Assembly (NCBI GenBank): GCA_020058765.1 | Contig: JAGVDM010000003.1 | Location: 1 to 52,018 of the forward strand | DNA: 52,018 nucleotides | Direction of reading: 5' to 3' | Source of the DNA: Candidatus Peribacterales bacterium | Lineage (GTDB): Bacteria > Patescibacteriota > Gracilibacteria > Peribacterales > Peribacteraceae | Part shown: one piece after another, positions 9,659 to 17,450 of the stretch | Layout: every line of letters begins with the position of its first letter | How positions within the stretch are numbered: position 1 is the stretch's first letter | Notes under the pieces: model-generated | What the model was told of the DNA's origin: nothing | Databases searched by the model: none | The model's input: only the letters and a program-made list of their open reading frames with translations | Program-made: the position numbers and the translations under genes

Positions 9659-10063
9659 TCAGTCACGCACGAAGCGCGTGTAGGTTTTTTGAAAAGCAGC
9701 AAGTGCGCGATTCGCATCACCGTTGGACACCGTGGCACCGGGCACATGGGCAAGGTGATTGCGCAGTTTATGTGCCGACCAGAGTGCATCCAGATTGGGC
9801 AGGCGGGGCCCTGCAGCTTTCAACTTGTCACCGAAGCTCCCGGTATACCCCAGTGCTTGCAATAACCGATCGATTACCTTTTCTGCTTCCAGCACGCGAC
9901 GGACGGGATCCTGCAAAGATTGCGCGTGCTTCCACTGCGCGCGCAGCTCCCGCTGCGCCGCTGCAGACAAACGATCTCGTGATCGCAATCGCCACCACAT
10001 AAATACCATCAGCAAAATTGCAGCAACGAGGCAGAGCGCAACGACGGGCAGTAGATCACGCAT
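9659..10063 (-). CDS. Small single-pass membrane protein with HEPN-like RNxxxH motif
   Basis: 134 residues from ATG 10063, chosen because it overlaps the stop of the upstream PH-domain gene (ATGCGTGA) and starts right before the membrane helix (MRDLLPVVALCLVAAILLM). A longer reading to 10138 would run deep into that gene. After the helix comes a charged helical region, then a soluble part containing HKLRNHLAHVPG. The R-x4-H spacing and sequence resemble the active motif of HEPN-fold proteins, but the match is short. Translationally coupled to the PH-domain protein, so the two probably act together at the membrane. Not a family I recognise by name. Confidence 0.7.
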   Translation of the reverse strand: MRDLLPVVALCLVAAILLMVFMWWRLRSRDRLSAAAQRELRAQWKHAQSLQDPVRRVLEAEKVIDRLLQALGYTGSFGDKLKAAGPRLPNLDALWSAHKLRNHLAHVPGATVSNGDANRALAAFQKTYTRFVRD

Positions 10064-10646
10064 CACCGCGAGGGAGATCTCTCCGCTGGAGCTCACGAGC
10101 GACAACTGTTGCCAGCAATTCCTGCACGGCACCGGCATCCTTCAAATTCTTGCTGTGCAAATAGTTCTCCATGCACTGCAAAATCGTGCGCTCCACCGCG
10201 CGAGGATGATGTACGAAGTCCATGGAAATTTCACTGCCAGTGGAAATCTTCTCCACACTTACGGTGCCGTAACGCAGGAGCGTGCCCCACACGCCCTGAA
10301 TTTCGTAACTCACACCCTGCAAGTCACTGTAGAGCACGCGCGACGACTGGCGATGGAACCACCCATGCCACTCCACATCAATAATGCCGCTGTCGGTAAG
10401 AATCCATGCATCGAGGTAGTAATCGAAAAAATTTCGCAACATCCACACGAGCGTGACGCTTGCGAGTACGCCAACTACATAAAGCACCGGCACGCTGAAC
10501 GCGACACCGAGCAGTACAAGCAACCCAATGAATATACTGACAGGAAAAAACAGATGACGAGCACCAAGCAGCCAGTGTTTATGCACGAGCAGGATAATGT
10601 TCTCGTCCTCTTCCAGATGCCGATGGAACAACCATGCACGGAGCAT
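10056..10646 (-). CDS. Membrane protein with bacterial PH domain
   Basis: 196 residues from ATG 10646; GTG 10652 and ATG 10655 are alternatives. A TACACT -10 box at 10658-10663 is so close that GTG 10652 could be a leaderless start. A short N-terminal region (HRHLEEDENIILLVHKHW) precedes two hydrophobic helices, then a beta-rich PH-like domain (WILTDSGIIDVEWHGWFHR...LQGVSYEIQGVWGTLLRYGTV), the pattern of the bacterial PH_2/YdbT-like group. A charged C-terminal tail follows. It probably sits in the cytoplasmic membrane; the ligand is unknown. It lies divergent to lepB and overlaps the next gene by 8 nt. Confidence 0.75.
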   Translation of the reverse strand: MLRAWLFHRHLEEDENIILLVHKHWLLGARHLFFPVSIFIGLLVLLGVAFSVPVLYVVGVLASVTLVWMLRNFFDYYLDAWILTDSGIIDVEWHGWFHRQSSRVLYSDLQGVSYEIQGVWGTLLRYGTVSVEKISTGSEISMDFVHHPRAVERTILQCMENYLHSKNLKDAGAVQELLATVVARELQRRDLPRGDA

Positions 10647-10707
10647 ATGCACCATAGAGTGTACCCAATATCCCTCATCTTCCCTACCCAACCTGCACGC
10701 AAGCGGG

Positions 10708-10713
10708 TATAGT
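10708..10713 (+). promoter_or_regulatory. -10 box of lepB, leaderless type
   Basis: TATAGT followed by 7 nt and then ATG 10721. I see no convincing -35. The same hexamer occurs in the secE promoter. Confidence 0.5.
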
Positions 10714-10720
10714 GCTCCAG

Positions 10721-11335
10721 ATGATCGGAAATCGCAATTCGCTGTGGTTCCACACACTGGATGTCCTCCTGAATATCGTCATTATCCTCGCCATTGTGGC
10801 GATGATCCGCACGTTTTTGGTATCGCCATTCCAAGTGGAAGGCAATTCCATGCTCTCCACGCTAGAGAACAAGGAATACATCATCATCAACAAGCTCGCC
10901 TACCACATCGGCCACCCCGACCGCGGTGACGTTGTGGTGTTCCGTCCACCGAGTGATGAAACGAAGCATTACGTAAAGCGCGTAATCGGCACGCCGGGTG
11001 ATACAGTCGTGGTACGCAACGGATACGTATATGTCGATCAGTCCGGCGATTTGGTGCAACTCAACGAAGCATACCTCGACGAGAACAATCTGGGTCATAC
11101 CTACCGTCACCCTCCTAGTAGCGGAGATACCCGCGAGGAACGGTATACCGTTCCGGAAGGTCATTACTTCGTACTGGGGGACAATCGCCAAGGGAGTCTG
11201 GATTCTCGCAGTTTTCTGTCTGGTGGCGCAGAAACATCCTTCGTTCCCGAGCACAACATTAAGGGAAAAGTGTGGTTTGTTGCATTGCCTATAACGAAAA
11301 TCCACGCCCTTGAGCCCCCAAAATACGACCTATGA
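10721..11335 (+). CDS. lepB: Signal peptidase I
   Basis: 204 residues. It cleaves signal peptides of exported proteins at the outer face of the membrane; likely clients here are the secreted proteins at 7.2, 16.8, 17.5 and 35.9 kb. One N-terminal membrane helix (about 14-34) is followed by the catalytic box VEGNSML with nucleophile Ser43, then YVKRVIGTPGD with the general-base Lys86, and the conserved GHYFVLGDNRQGSLDSR box. ATG 10721 is preferred to GTG 10712 because the -10 box lies 7 nt before it. Confidence 0.95.
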   Translation: MIGNRNSLWFHTLDVLLNIVIILAIVAMIRTFLVSPFQVEGNSMLSTLENKEYIIINKLAYHIGHPDRGDVVVFRPPSDETKHYVKRVIGTPGDTVVVRNGYVYVDQSGDLVQLNEAYLDENNLGHTYRHPPSSGDTREERYTVPEGHYFVLGDNRQGSLDSRSFLSGGAETSFVPEHNIKGKVWFVALPITKIHALEPPKYDL

Positions 11336-11349
11336 TGCCGGAAAAATGT

Positions 11350-11377
11350 TTGCACTCGGCGGGCCGGGGCGTATAGT
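11350..11377 (+). promoter_or_regulatory. sigma70 promoter of the secE-nusG cluster
   Basis: TTGCAC (11350-11355), a 16-nt spacer and TATAGT (11372-11377). The predicted transcription start is about 11384, giving a leader of about 33 nt before secE. Confidence 0.7.
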
Positions 11378-11385
11378 AGGTATGT

Positions 11386-11403
11386 CCCCTTCGGGGGCTT
11401 TTT
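11386..11403 (+). promoter_or_regulatory. UUCG-loop hairpin plus U-run in the secE leader
   Basis: CCCC-TTCG-GGGG (11386-11397) followed by C and five T. It would lie at the extreme 5' end of the secE mRNA. It could be a short attenuator, a 5' stabilising hairpin, or a terminator for lepB (which stops at 11335). A 4-bp stem is short for a terminator. Confidence 0.5.
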
Positions 11404-11416
11404 CGAATCGCTTTCT

Positions 11417-11605
11417 ATGGATGCTCTCACCACCTACGTTCGGGAATCACTCGCAGAACTGCACCAAGTTCGCTGGCCTACTCGCCATCAGGCAGTGCGC
11501 CTATCGATCATTGTGATCGTCTTCGTGCTGATTAACTCTATTGCGTTCGGCCTTGTAGACTTCGGCCTCGGTCGACTGGTGAACTTCCTACTTTCCTTTC
11601 TGTAG
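11417..11605 (+). CDS. secE: Preprotein translocase subunit SecE
   Basis: 62 residues, the short single-helix form. An amphipathic N-terminal part (YVRESLAELHQVRWPTRHQA, with the conserved VRWPT) precedes one membrane helix. It clamps the SecY channel. The neighbouring nusG, 5 nt downstream, is the classic secE-nusG pair and supports the call despite the small size. Confidence 0.93.
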   Translation: MDALTTYVRESLAELHQVRWPTRHQAVRLSIIVIVFVLINSIAFGLVDFGLGRLVNFLLSFL

Positions 11606-11610
11606 ACCCC

Positions 11611-12156
11611 ATGTCAAAGCAGGACCCCAATGCCGGTCGAAACTGGTACGTAGTGCACACCTACTCTGGGTACGAGGACAGCGTGCGTGAAGCGATCCTC
11701 CAGCGCGCTGAAACATTTGGTATGCAGGACTACATCTTCGATGTGCGAGTGCCAAAGGAAAAGCAGCTCACATTCCGGAAAGGCGAGCCAGTAGAGGAAG
11801 AAAAGAAGCTCTTCCCAGGCTACGTGCTTGTAGACATGACCGTGACCGACGATAGTTGGTACCTCGTCCGCAATACGCCAAACGTGACGGGATTCGTAGG
11901 CTCAGGCAACATTCCAGTGCCTGTGACTCCGGAAGAATTCGGTGTCATTGAGCGTCGTGTTGGTGAACAGGAAGCCAAGTTCAAGAGCGACTTCCAGGTA
12001 GGTGACCTTGTAGTGATCATCGATGGTCCATTTAAGAACTACGAAGGGACGGTGGATAGCGTGGACGTGAACAAGGGGAAACTCACTGTGCTGGTGCTCA
12101 TCTTCGACCGCGAAACACCGGTCGAGCTTGATTTCACTCAGGTGAAAAAGAAATGA
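11611..12156 (+). CDS. nusG: Transcription elongation/antitermination factor NusG
   Basis: 181 residues. The NGN domain opens with NWYVVHTYSGYEDSVREAI and contains LFPGYVLVDM; the C-terminal KOW domain has FQVGDLVVIIDGPFKNYEGTV. It binds RNA polymerase and couples transcription to Rho or the ribosome. The stop TGA overlaps the ATG of the next gene, which shows that UGA is a true stop in this organism. Confidence 0.97.
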   Translation: MSKQDPNAGRNWYVVHTYSGYEDSVREAILQRAETFGMQDYIFDVRVPKEKQLTFRKGEPVEEEKKLFPGYVLVDMTVTDDSWYLVRNTPNVTGFVGSGNIPVPVTPEEFGVIERRVGEQEAKFKSDFQVGDLVVIIDGPFKNYEGTVDSVDVNKGKLTVLVLIFDRETPVELDFTQVKKK

Positions 12157-12464
12157 TCGGAAACAGCCGCCCTCCCAACGTCGATATCTGCACGCAAGCT
12201 GCAAAGCAAGATATCGCAGATCTCAAGAGCCGCCTGGAGAAAGGTGTTTCTGTTCCTGCTCATACAGTGAAAGACGCAGTCGACAGTACAAATAAGCTCT
12301 TTTACTCTGTTGTGCAGTGCCTGCATGATTCTCATGGTCCTGCAGCACTAGCAGAGGCACGATCTCTGCTGTTCGAACTCGAACCGCTCGTGCCACATGA
12401 ATGCGAACAGCAGCGAAAGAAAGTTGAGAGCCTGCTCGATTTGTGCGAGCGTATACAGGCATGA
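12153..12464 (+). CDS. Small helical protein of unknown function in the nusG operon
   Basis: 103 residues. The start overlaps the nusG stop (ATGA) and the stop overlaps the acyP start (ATGA), so it is translationally coupled on both sides, which supports a real gene. Predicted mostly helical with no membrane segment. The C-terminal part (CEQQRKKVESLLDLCERIQA) could be a short coiled coil. Not recognised. Confidence 0.75.
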   Translation: MIGNSRPPNVDICTQAAKQDIADLKSRLEKGVSVPAHTVKDAVDSTNKLFYSVVQCLHDSHGPAALAEARSLLFELEPLVPHECEQQRKKVESLLDLCERIQA

Positions 12465-12736
12465 GCACTCTTGCCCGCTTGTACCGCATTACTGGCAACG
12501 TGCAGGGTGTGTTTTTTCGTGCATCTGCAAAAACACGTGCCGAAGCATTGGGGATAACAGGGTGGGCGCGGAATCTGGAGGATGGGTCGGTAGAAGTACA
12601 CGCCGAAGGAAGTACGGACGCACTTACGCAATTTGCGTCCTGGCTCCATACAGGTCCACCCGCAGCTCGCGTAGACACCGTAGAGGAACACGACGTACAG
12701 ACGGAGAATCCAGCTGCATTCTCCATTCTACATTGA
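12461..12736 (+). CDS. acyP: Acylphosphatase
   Basis: 91 residues, the normal size of the family. It hydrolyses acyl phosphates such as acetyl phosphate. The signature GNVQGVFFRASAKTRA carries the phosphate-binding Arg, and GWARNLEDGSVEVHAEG carries the catalytic Asn. ATG 12461 is used because it overlaps the upstream stop by 4 nt and the family sequence begins directly after it. Confidence 0.93.
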   Translation: MSTLARLYRITGNVQGVFFRASAKTRAEALGITGWARNLEDGSVEVHAEGSTDALTQFASWLHTGPPAARVDTVEEHDVQTENPAAFSILH

Positions 12737-12742
12737 ATAAAT

Positions 12743-14140
12743 TTATTGTTCTAAAGTTTGTTCTTCAGGTAGAGGTTTACCTGGAACAAATTTTTTGATC
12801 AACTTCCCGAACCACGGCCCGGTTTGCAGGGCAGTACGGACCTCACTTGGAAGGAAGAGGCCAAGACCAATCATCTGGAACACTTGGCCTGCAGAGAACC
12901 CAAGCGCGAGAGCGTAGACGCCATAGTGTGGCGCGAGGAACCACGATGCCCCCACAGCAATGAGTCCGCTACATACGCTGAATACAGCAGGCTTCACACT
13001 ACTCTTGAGGGAATAGAACGCACGGAGCAGCAGATGATTCATGCTCTCAAACGGAATGCTCACTGCATACAGACCAAGACAGACCCAGAATACGTCGAGC
13101 CGATCGCTCAAATGCACCAGGCGCGCAGCTATTGGTGCGAGTGCTGTGAGGACAATGGCACCAGGGATCGTGAGGCCGAGCATGACGAACGTGCCTTTGC
13201 GCAGATAGACCCAAAACCGCTGCTCCTCGCGACGCGCGATGGACTGGCTCATGAGCGAAAAAGCCGACTGGGCGAGAGCGATGCCCACTACACCCACCAC
13301 CACCGACTGGAAGTTCCGCGCGTACGCATTGATTGTTACCGAACCAGCGGAAAGGCCAGATGCAACCGCATCGAAGAGCAATAGCTGAAACTGCAGCGCT
13401 CCAAGCGCCAGCATGCGCGGCAGCATGAGCCAGCCAAGCTCTGCCAAATCTGGGTGCCACAATCCCAGGCGAAAGAACCCGCCATGCTTGAGTACGGCAA
13501 TCGCCCGCAGCAGTACGTAGGCCACAGCACCAATCACCGATCCAGCCATGGGCCCCAGTGGCCCAAATGCCTCTGAGCCAGAAAGAAACATTGTCCCCAG
13601 GATGGTTCCGAGTGTGTAGAGCACTGGCGTGAGGCCGTAGATCCAATACCGCTGAACAGTAATCAAGTACTGCCCAAACGCATTCCCAAAGACAAAGAGG
13701 AAATTGGTGAGCAGCGCCAGCCGACCGAACGTCACATACAGATCGAATGTCTCCCCGGTAAACTGCACGGAGTACCTCGCAACCTGGGGAAAGAAGACCG
13801 CAAGTACCAGGGCAACCGCACCAAAAACGCAGGCAGCAAGACCCAGCACGCCGCCAAGCAGGCGACCCATTTCTTTGCTGTCCCCTCGACCATGATGCCC
13901 TGCAAGCAACGGTACGAGTGCCACAGAGAACCCCGCCATGATCGTGACCTGGAAGAGCAAGTCACTCGGGCGGAAGGCAGCGATGTAGGCATCCACCACC
14001 TGCAGGTCTGGGAAAGTGGCAGTGAGTGTACGATCGCGCACAAGACCCGCGATCGAAGCAGCGAACTGTGTTGCTGCAAGCACCAGCGCTCCGCCTACGA
14101 GGCGGTGCTGCTGGAATGGGAGGCGGAAAGGAAGGCGCAC
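12743..14140 (-). CDS. murJ: Lipid II flippase MurJ (MviN)
   Basis: 465 residues from GTG 14140. A multi-pass membrane protein of the MOP superfamily that flips undecaprenyl-linked peptidoglycan precursor. Recognisable blocks: AASIAGLVRDRTLTATFP near the N-terminus (the MurJ SRxxGxxRD region), FRPSDLLFQVTIMAGFSVALVPLL and FVFGNAFGQYLI, with about 13-14 hydrophobic helices. Longer starts (ATG 14209, 14293) add a Cys-rich segment that does not fit the family and would cross the purL promoter on the other strand. TATCCT lies 7 nt before the GTG. The exact start is uncertain. The 3' end nearly abuts acyP in convergent orientation. Confidence 0.88.
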   Translation of the reverse strand: MRLPFRLPFQQHRLVGGALVLAATQFAASIAGLVRDRTLTATFPDLQVVDAYIAAFRPSDLLFQVTIMAGFSVALVPLLAGHHGRGDSKEMGRLLGGVLGLAACVFGAVALVLAVFFPQVARYSVQFTGETFDLYVTFGRLALLTNFLFVFGNAFGQYLITVQRYWIYGLTPVLYTLGTILGTMFLSGSEAFGPLGPMAGSVIGAVAYVLLRAIAVLKHGGFFRLGLWHPDLAELGWLMLPRMLALGALQFQLLLFDAVASGLSAGSVTINAYARNFQSVVVGVVGIALAQSAFSLMSQSIARREEQRFWVYLRKGTFVMLGLTIPGAIVLTALAPIAARLVHLSDRLDVFWVCLGLYAVSIPFESMNHLLLRAFYSLKSSVKPAVFSVCSGLIAVGASWFLAPHYGVYALALGFSAGQVFQMIGLGLFLPSEVRTALQTGPWFGKLIKKFVPGKPLPEEQTLEQ

Positions 14141-14217
14141 AACAGTGAGGATACGCGGATATGCAGAAATGCAGAAGTGTCGTTCTTCTCCGTTTCCGCA
14201 ATTCGGCATTTCCCTAT

Positions 14218-14246
14218 TTGCGGCGAACGCAAGCAGCCCGCATACT
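14218..14246 (+). promoter_or_regulatory. sigma70 promoter of purL
   Basis: TTGCGG (14218-14223), a 17-nt spacer and CATACT (14241-14246), ending 10 nt before the purL ATG. It sits between the divergent murJ and purL starts. Confidence 0.55.
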
Positions 14247-14256
14247 TGCAGCACAG

Positions 14257-16719
14257 ATGCCATCACCCGCCACACTCCCCTTCTCCACCGCATCCGACGC
14301 CGAAATCAAAACCCTTCTTGGAACGTACAAGATCGGCTTAACGGTGGAAGAAGCACGAACGGTCTCCACGCTGCTTGGCAGAGACCCTACTGTTGTAGAA
14401 GCGGTCATCTGGGGAATTCAGGGGAGCGAGCACTGCAGCTATAAATCCTCTCGCCCGTTCCTGCGCCAATTCGTCACCGATGGCGATCACATTATTTTGG
14501 GACCCAAAGAAGATAGCGGCATCGTGGCGATTACCGATTCGCCCGATGGCAAACGCTGGGGCTTTGTTGTTACACATGAATCACACAATCACCCATCGCA
14601 GATTGTGCCCTACGAAGGAGCGGCAACAGGCATCGGTGGTACTGTGCGTGACGTGGTGTGCATGGGTGCACGCGTGATTGGGTGCCTCGACATGCTGCGC
14701 CTAGGCGATCTGCAAACGGAAGAGAGCAAGACCATCGCCCACGAAGTGGTGCGAGGCATTGGCGGCTACGGCAACCCACTTGGCGTACCCAACTTGGGCG
14801 GCGACATGCAGTTCGATGCCGGGTACAACAGCAACTGCCTGGTGAATGCCATTGCTGTGGGCATTGTCCGCGAGGATGAAGTGATCCACAGCTACGTACC
14901 GCAGGAAGCAGCGGATGTGGGCTACGATATTATCCTTATAGGAAAGCCAACTGACCGCAGCGGATTTGGCGGCGCAGCATTCGCTAGTGCCTCTATGGAG
15001 GAAGACAAACGCGAACAGAACAGCGGCGCCGTGCAGGAACCAAACCCGTTCCTTGAACGTCACATTCTGGCGTCCACATATGCCCTCTTCGACTGGCTGG
15101 TTGCCAGCAAGAACCTCCACCGTGTGAGCTTTAAGGATCTGGGTGCAGGCGGTGTGGTGTGTGCGAGTGTGGAGCAGGTGGCCGATGTGGGCTTCGGCGC
15201 GGAGATCAATCTTGATAACGTCCACACCGCGCTCCCCGATCTGCCATCGGAAGTGATTGCGTGTGCAGAAACACAGGAGCGCCTCTGCTGGATTTGCCAC
15301 CCCGATCTTACAGAGCACATTCTGCAGCACTACAACGTCACATGGGATCTGCCGAGCGTGGCAGAGAACGCTCGTGCAAGCGTGATTGGCAAAGTGACGC
15401 ACGGTGGTGTGTACCGCGTGCGACACAAAGGAGAACTCGTGTGCGAAGCAAAAGCACACGACATTACCTGTGGTCTGCAGTACAACCGCCCAACAACACC
15501 TATCGCCTACACAGGGGATGAACCAAACATACGTTGCGAGCACGACGCAATTTCGGTGAATGGCAAAACGTTTTCTGTTGCCGATGTGTTCCGAGCAATG
15601 ATCACACACCGTAACGGTTGCAGTCGCAGCCCCGCATTCCTCCACTTCGATAAAACCGTGATTGGCAATGGCGTGGTAGAAGCAGGAGAAGCAGATGCAT
15701 CGGTGATCGCGCCACTACAAGATCTGCAGAGCTACGTGCTGGAAGGCACGCACCCGGGGTGGGATGCGCTTCCCAAAGAACACCAGTGGACAGGTGTGGC
15801 GATTGCCGCAGACGGCAACGGCCGCTACGGCCGCATTTCACCGTATTGGCAGGGCGCCAATGCCGCAGTGGAATCCATGCGCAACGTGGCATCAGTCGGT
15901 GCATCACCACGTGCACTCACCGACTGTCTCAACTACGGCAATCCAGAAATCCCCGAGCAACTGTGGCAATTGGCAGAAGGCACTCGTGGTATTGCAGATG
16001 CCTCTGCACATATAACGGTAGAAGGGCAGCCTGTACCAATTATCTCAGGCAACGTGAGCCTGTATAACAGCCGTCCGGATGGCAGCGCCATAGACCCTAC
16101 TGCCATTGTGAGTTGCACGGGCGTGATGCCCGACGCGCGCAAAGCCGTGACCATGCAAATCAAACATGCAGACTCTACGATCTACCTCGTAGGTGATCGC
16201 AAAGATGAATGCGGTGGCTCGCTCTACTACGACGTGCTCGAAGGACTCACAAAAAGCACTCGCAATGCACTACTCGGCAAATATGTACCTGAACCTGATT
16301 TTGCAGAAGTATCCAAGCAGATCCACTTGGTAACCAGCACGATCCGCAGTGGTGCAGTAACAGCAGCACATGACATTAGTGATGGCGGACTCTTGATGGC
16401 ACTGTTTGAAATGCTGCTCCCGCAACGCAAGATTGGCGGCACCCTTGGCCTCTCGATTGATCTGGACGCACTCTCGTCATCACTGCGAACCGACGTGCTT
16501 CTCTTCTCGGAAACAGGTGGCTTCCTGCTAGAGGTGCCTGCGGCAAAGGAGAAGGAATTCCTCGATACCGTAGCATCAGAAGACATGCAGGCCGTAGCCA
16601 TTGGCCACACGAGCGCGGATGGAATGTTGCACGTACAGCGCGGCGATACTGCCTTGCTTACGTCGGCAATCGCCCCACTTGTGGAACAGTGGTCACACGC
16701 ACTGGATTCCCAGTGGTAA
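14257..16719 (+). CDS. purL: Phosphoribosylformylglycinamidine synthase, large subunit PurL
   Basis: 820 residues, somewhat longer than the usual 720-760 for the small PurL type. It uses ATP and ammonia, normally supplied by PurQ, to turn FGAR into FGAM in purine synthesis. Visible motifs: GSEHCSYKSSR, HESHNHPSQIVPYEGAATGIGGTVRD, GNPLGVPNLGGDM, and in the second half GNVSLYN and AAHDISDGGLLMALFEM. ATG 14257 is used; the frame is open upstream but that part has no PurL similarity. No glutaminase domain is fused, and neither purQ nor purS is in the window, so the partner genes must lie elsewhere or be missing. Confidence 0.95.
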   Translation: MPSPATLPFSTASDAEIKTLLGTYKIGLTVEEARTVSTLLGRDPTVVEAVIWGIQGSEHCSYKSSRPFLRQFVTDGDHIILGPKEDSGIVAITDSPDGKRWGFVVTHESHNHPSQIVPYEGAATGIGGTVRDVVCMGARVIGCLDMLRLGDLQTEESKTIAHEVVRGIGGYGNPLGVPNLGGDMQFDAGYNSNCLVNAIAVGIVREDEVIHSYVPQEAADVGYDIILIGKPTDRSGFGGAAFASASMEEDKREQNSGAVQEPNPFLERHILASTYALFDWLVASKNLHRVSFKDLGAGGVVCASVEQVADVGFGAEINLDNVHTALPDLPSEVIACAETQERLCWICHPDLTEHILQHYNVTWDLPSVAENARASVIGKVTHGGVYRVRHKGELVCEAKAHDITCGLQYNRPTTPIAYTGDEPNIRCEHDAISVNGKTFSVADVFRAMITHRNGCSRSPAFLHFDKTVIGNGVVEAGEADASVIAPLQDLQSYVLEGTHPGWDALPKEHQWTGVAIAADGNGRYGRISPYWQGANAAVESMRNVASVGASPRALTDCLNYGNPEIPEQLWQLAEGTRGIADASAHITVEGQPVPIISGNVSLYNSRPDGSAIDPTAIVSCTGVMPDARKAVTMQIKHADSTIYLVGDRKDECGGSLYYDVLEGLTKSTRNALLGKYVPEPDFAEVSKQIHLVTSTIRSGAVTAAHDISDGGLLMALFEMLLPQRKIGGTLGLSIDLDALSSSLRTDVLLFSETGGFLLEVPAAKEKEFLDTVASEDMQAVAIGHTSADGMLHVQRGDTALLTSAIAPLVEQWSHALDSQW

Positions 16720-16768
16720 TACCATCCATTTGGCTATGAAGTGAATATTTTGTGGTCTCTTGAAATGT

Positions 16769-16797
16769 TTGACAATTAACAATAATTATTGTTTAAT
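16769..16797 (+). promoter_or_regulatory. Strong sigma70 promoter with a 16-bp palindrome in the spacer
   Basis: Consensus TTGACA (16769-16774), a 17-nt spacer and TTTAAT (16792-16797). The spacer and first -10 bases contain AACAATAATTATTGTT (16778-16793), a perfect palindrome. That placement is typical of a repressor operator. It drives the small LPPTG protein at 16822. Confidence 0.75.
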
Positions 16798-16821
16798 GGT
16801 CAGCCAATCCCTCAATTCTCT

Positions 16822-17400
16822 ATGATCAACCGATCGATTGCACGCCTCCTGACCGGAGTGACACTCCTCAGCATGAGCACATCTGCTCTCGCACTGACCG
16901 TGCCTGCTCCATCCGAAAATGAAGGGAAGGTCACTATCCGTGCAGCTGCAATTCGCACAGAAACAATTCCCGGCGAAACGGTAGCAGTGACGGTAGAGAT
17001 CTGGAATCACGATACACGCACGCAACATGATCTCACCGTGAGCCTGCATGCGAACGATGTGGGTATTACATTGCCCCAAGCACTGCCGCAAGACGGCACA
17101 TTTGCATCGCCAAACACTGCTCTGTGGACTGTGGATGAACTTTTCGCTGGTCGAACTTGGCGCGTAACGGTGCCAGTCACCATTCAGCCAAATACGAAAG
17201 CCGGAACAACAATGTCGCTCACTGCACGCATAGCAGGTGACGATATCAACCCCGAAACATCTGTGCTCTCTGCGCAGACGACACTGGGCGTTGCAGTGCT
17301 ACCACCAACAGGTAGCCGCCTCGACCTGCTTGCAGTGATTGTGATCAGCATCACAGCAGCTATTGCTGCAACAGTGGTGCACCGAAAGACAGTGCGGTAG
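16822..17400 (+). CDS. Small secreted protein with LPPTG-type C-terminal anchor
   Basis: 192 residues from ATG 16822, which directly begins a signal peptide (MINRSIARLLTGVTLLSMST, cut likely after ALA near 25). The middle is one beta-rich domain of about 110 residues (TIRAAAIRTETIPGETVAVTV...WRVTVPVTIQPNTKAG) resembling the DUF11/CARDB fold. LPPTG is at 160-164, followed directly by a hydrophobic helix and HRKTVR, the canonical sortase-sorting layout. Preceded by a strong, probably regulated promoter. The SLH-domain gene begins 50 nt downstream and may be co-transcribed. Confidence 0.8.
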   Translation: MINRSIARLLTGVTLLSMSTSALALTVPAPSENEGKVTIRAAAIRTETIPGETVAVTVEIWNHDTRTQHDLTVSLHANDVGITLPQALPQDGTFASPNTALWTVDELFAGRTWRVTVPVTIQPNTKAGTTMSLTARIAGDDINPETSVLSAQTTLGVAVLPPTGSRLDLLAVIVISITAAIAATVVHRKTVR

Positions 17401-17450
17401 AGTGCGGGAGTTGCGTCGGTACTCCGACGATCCCCTTTCCCCGTCACGCC

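Noticed and set aside
9759-10712. 317-residue + strand ORF
   Set aside because: It lies opposite two - strand membrane-protein genes with clear helices; its own translation is low-complexity and unlike any protein family.
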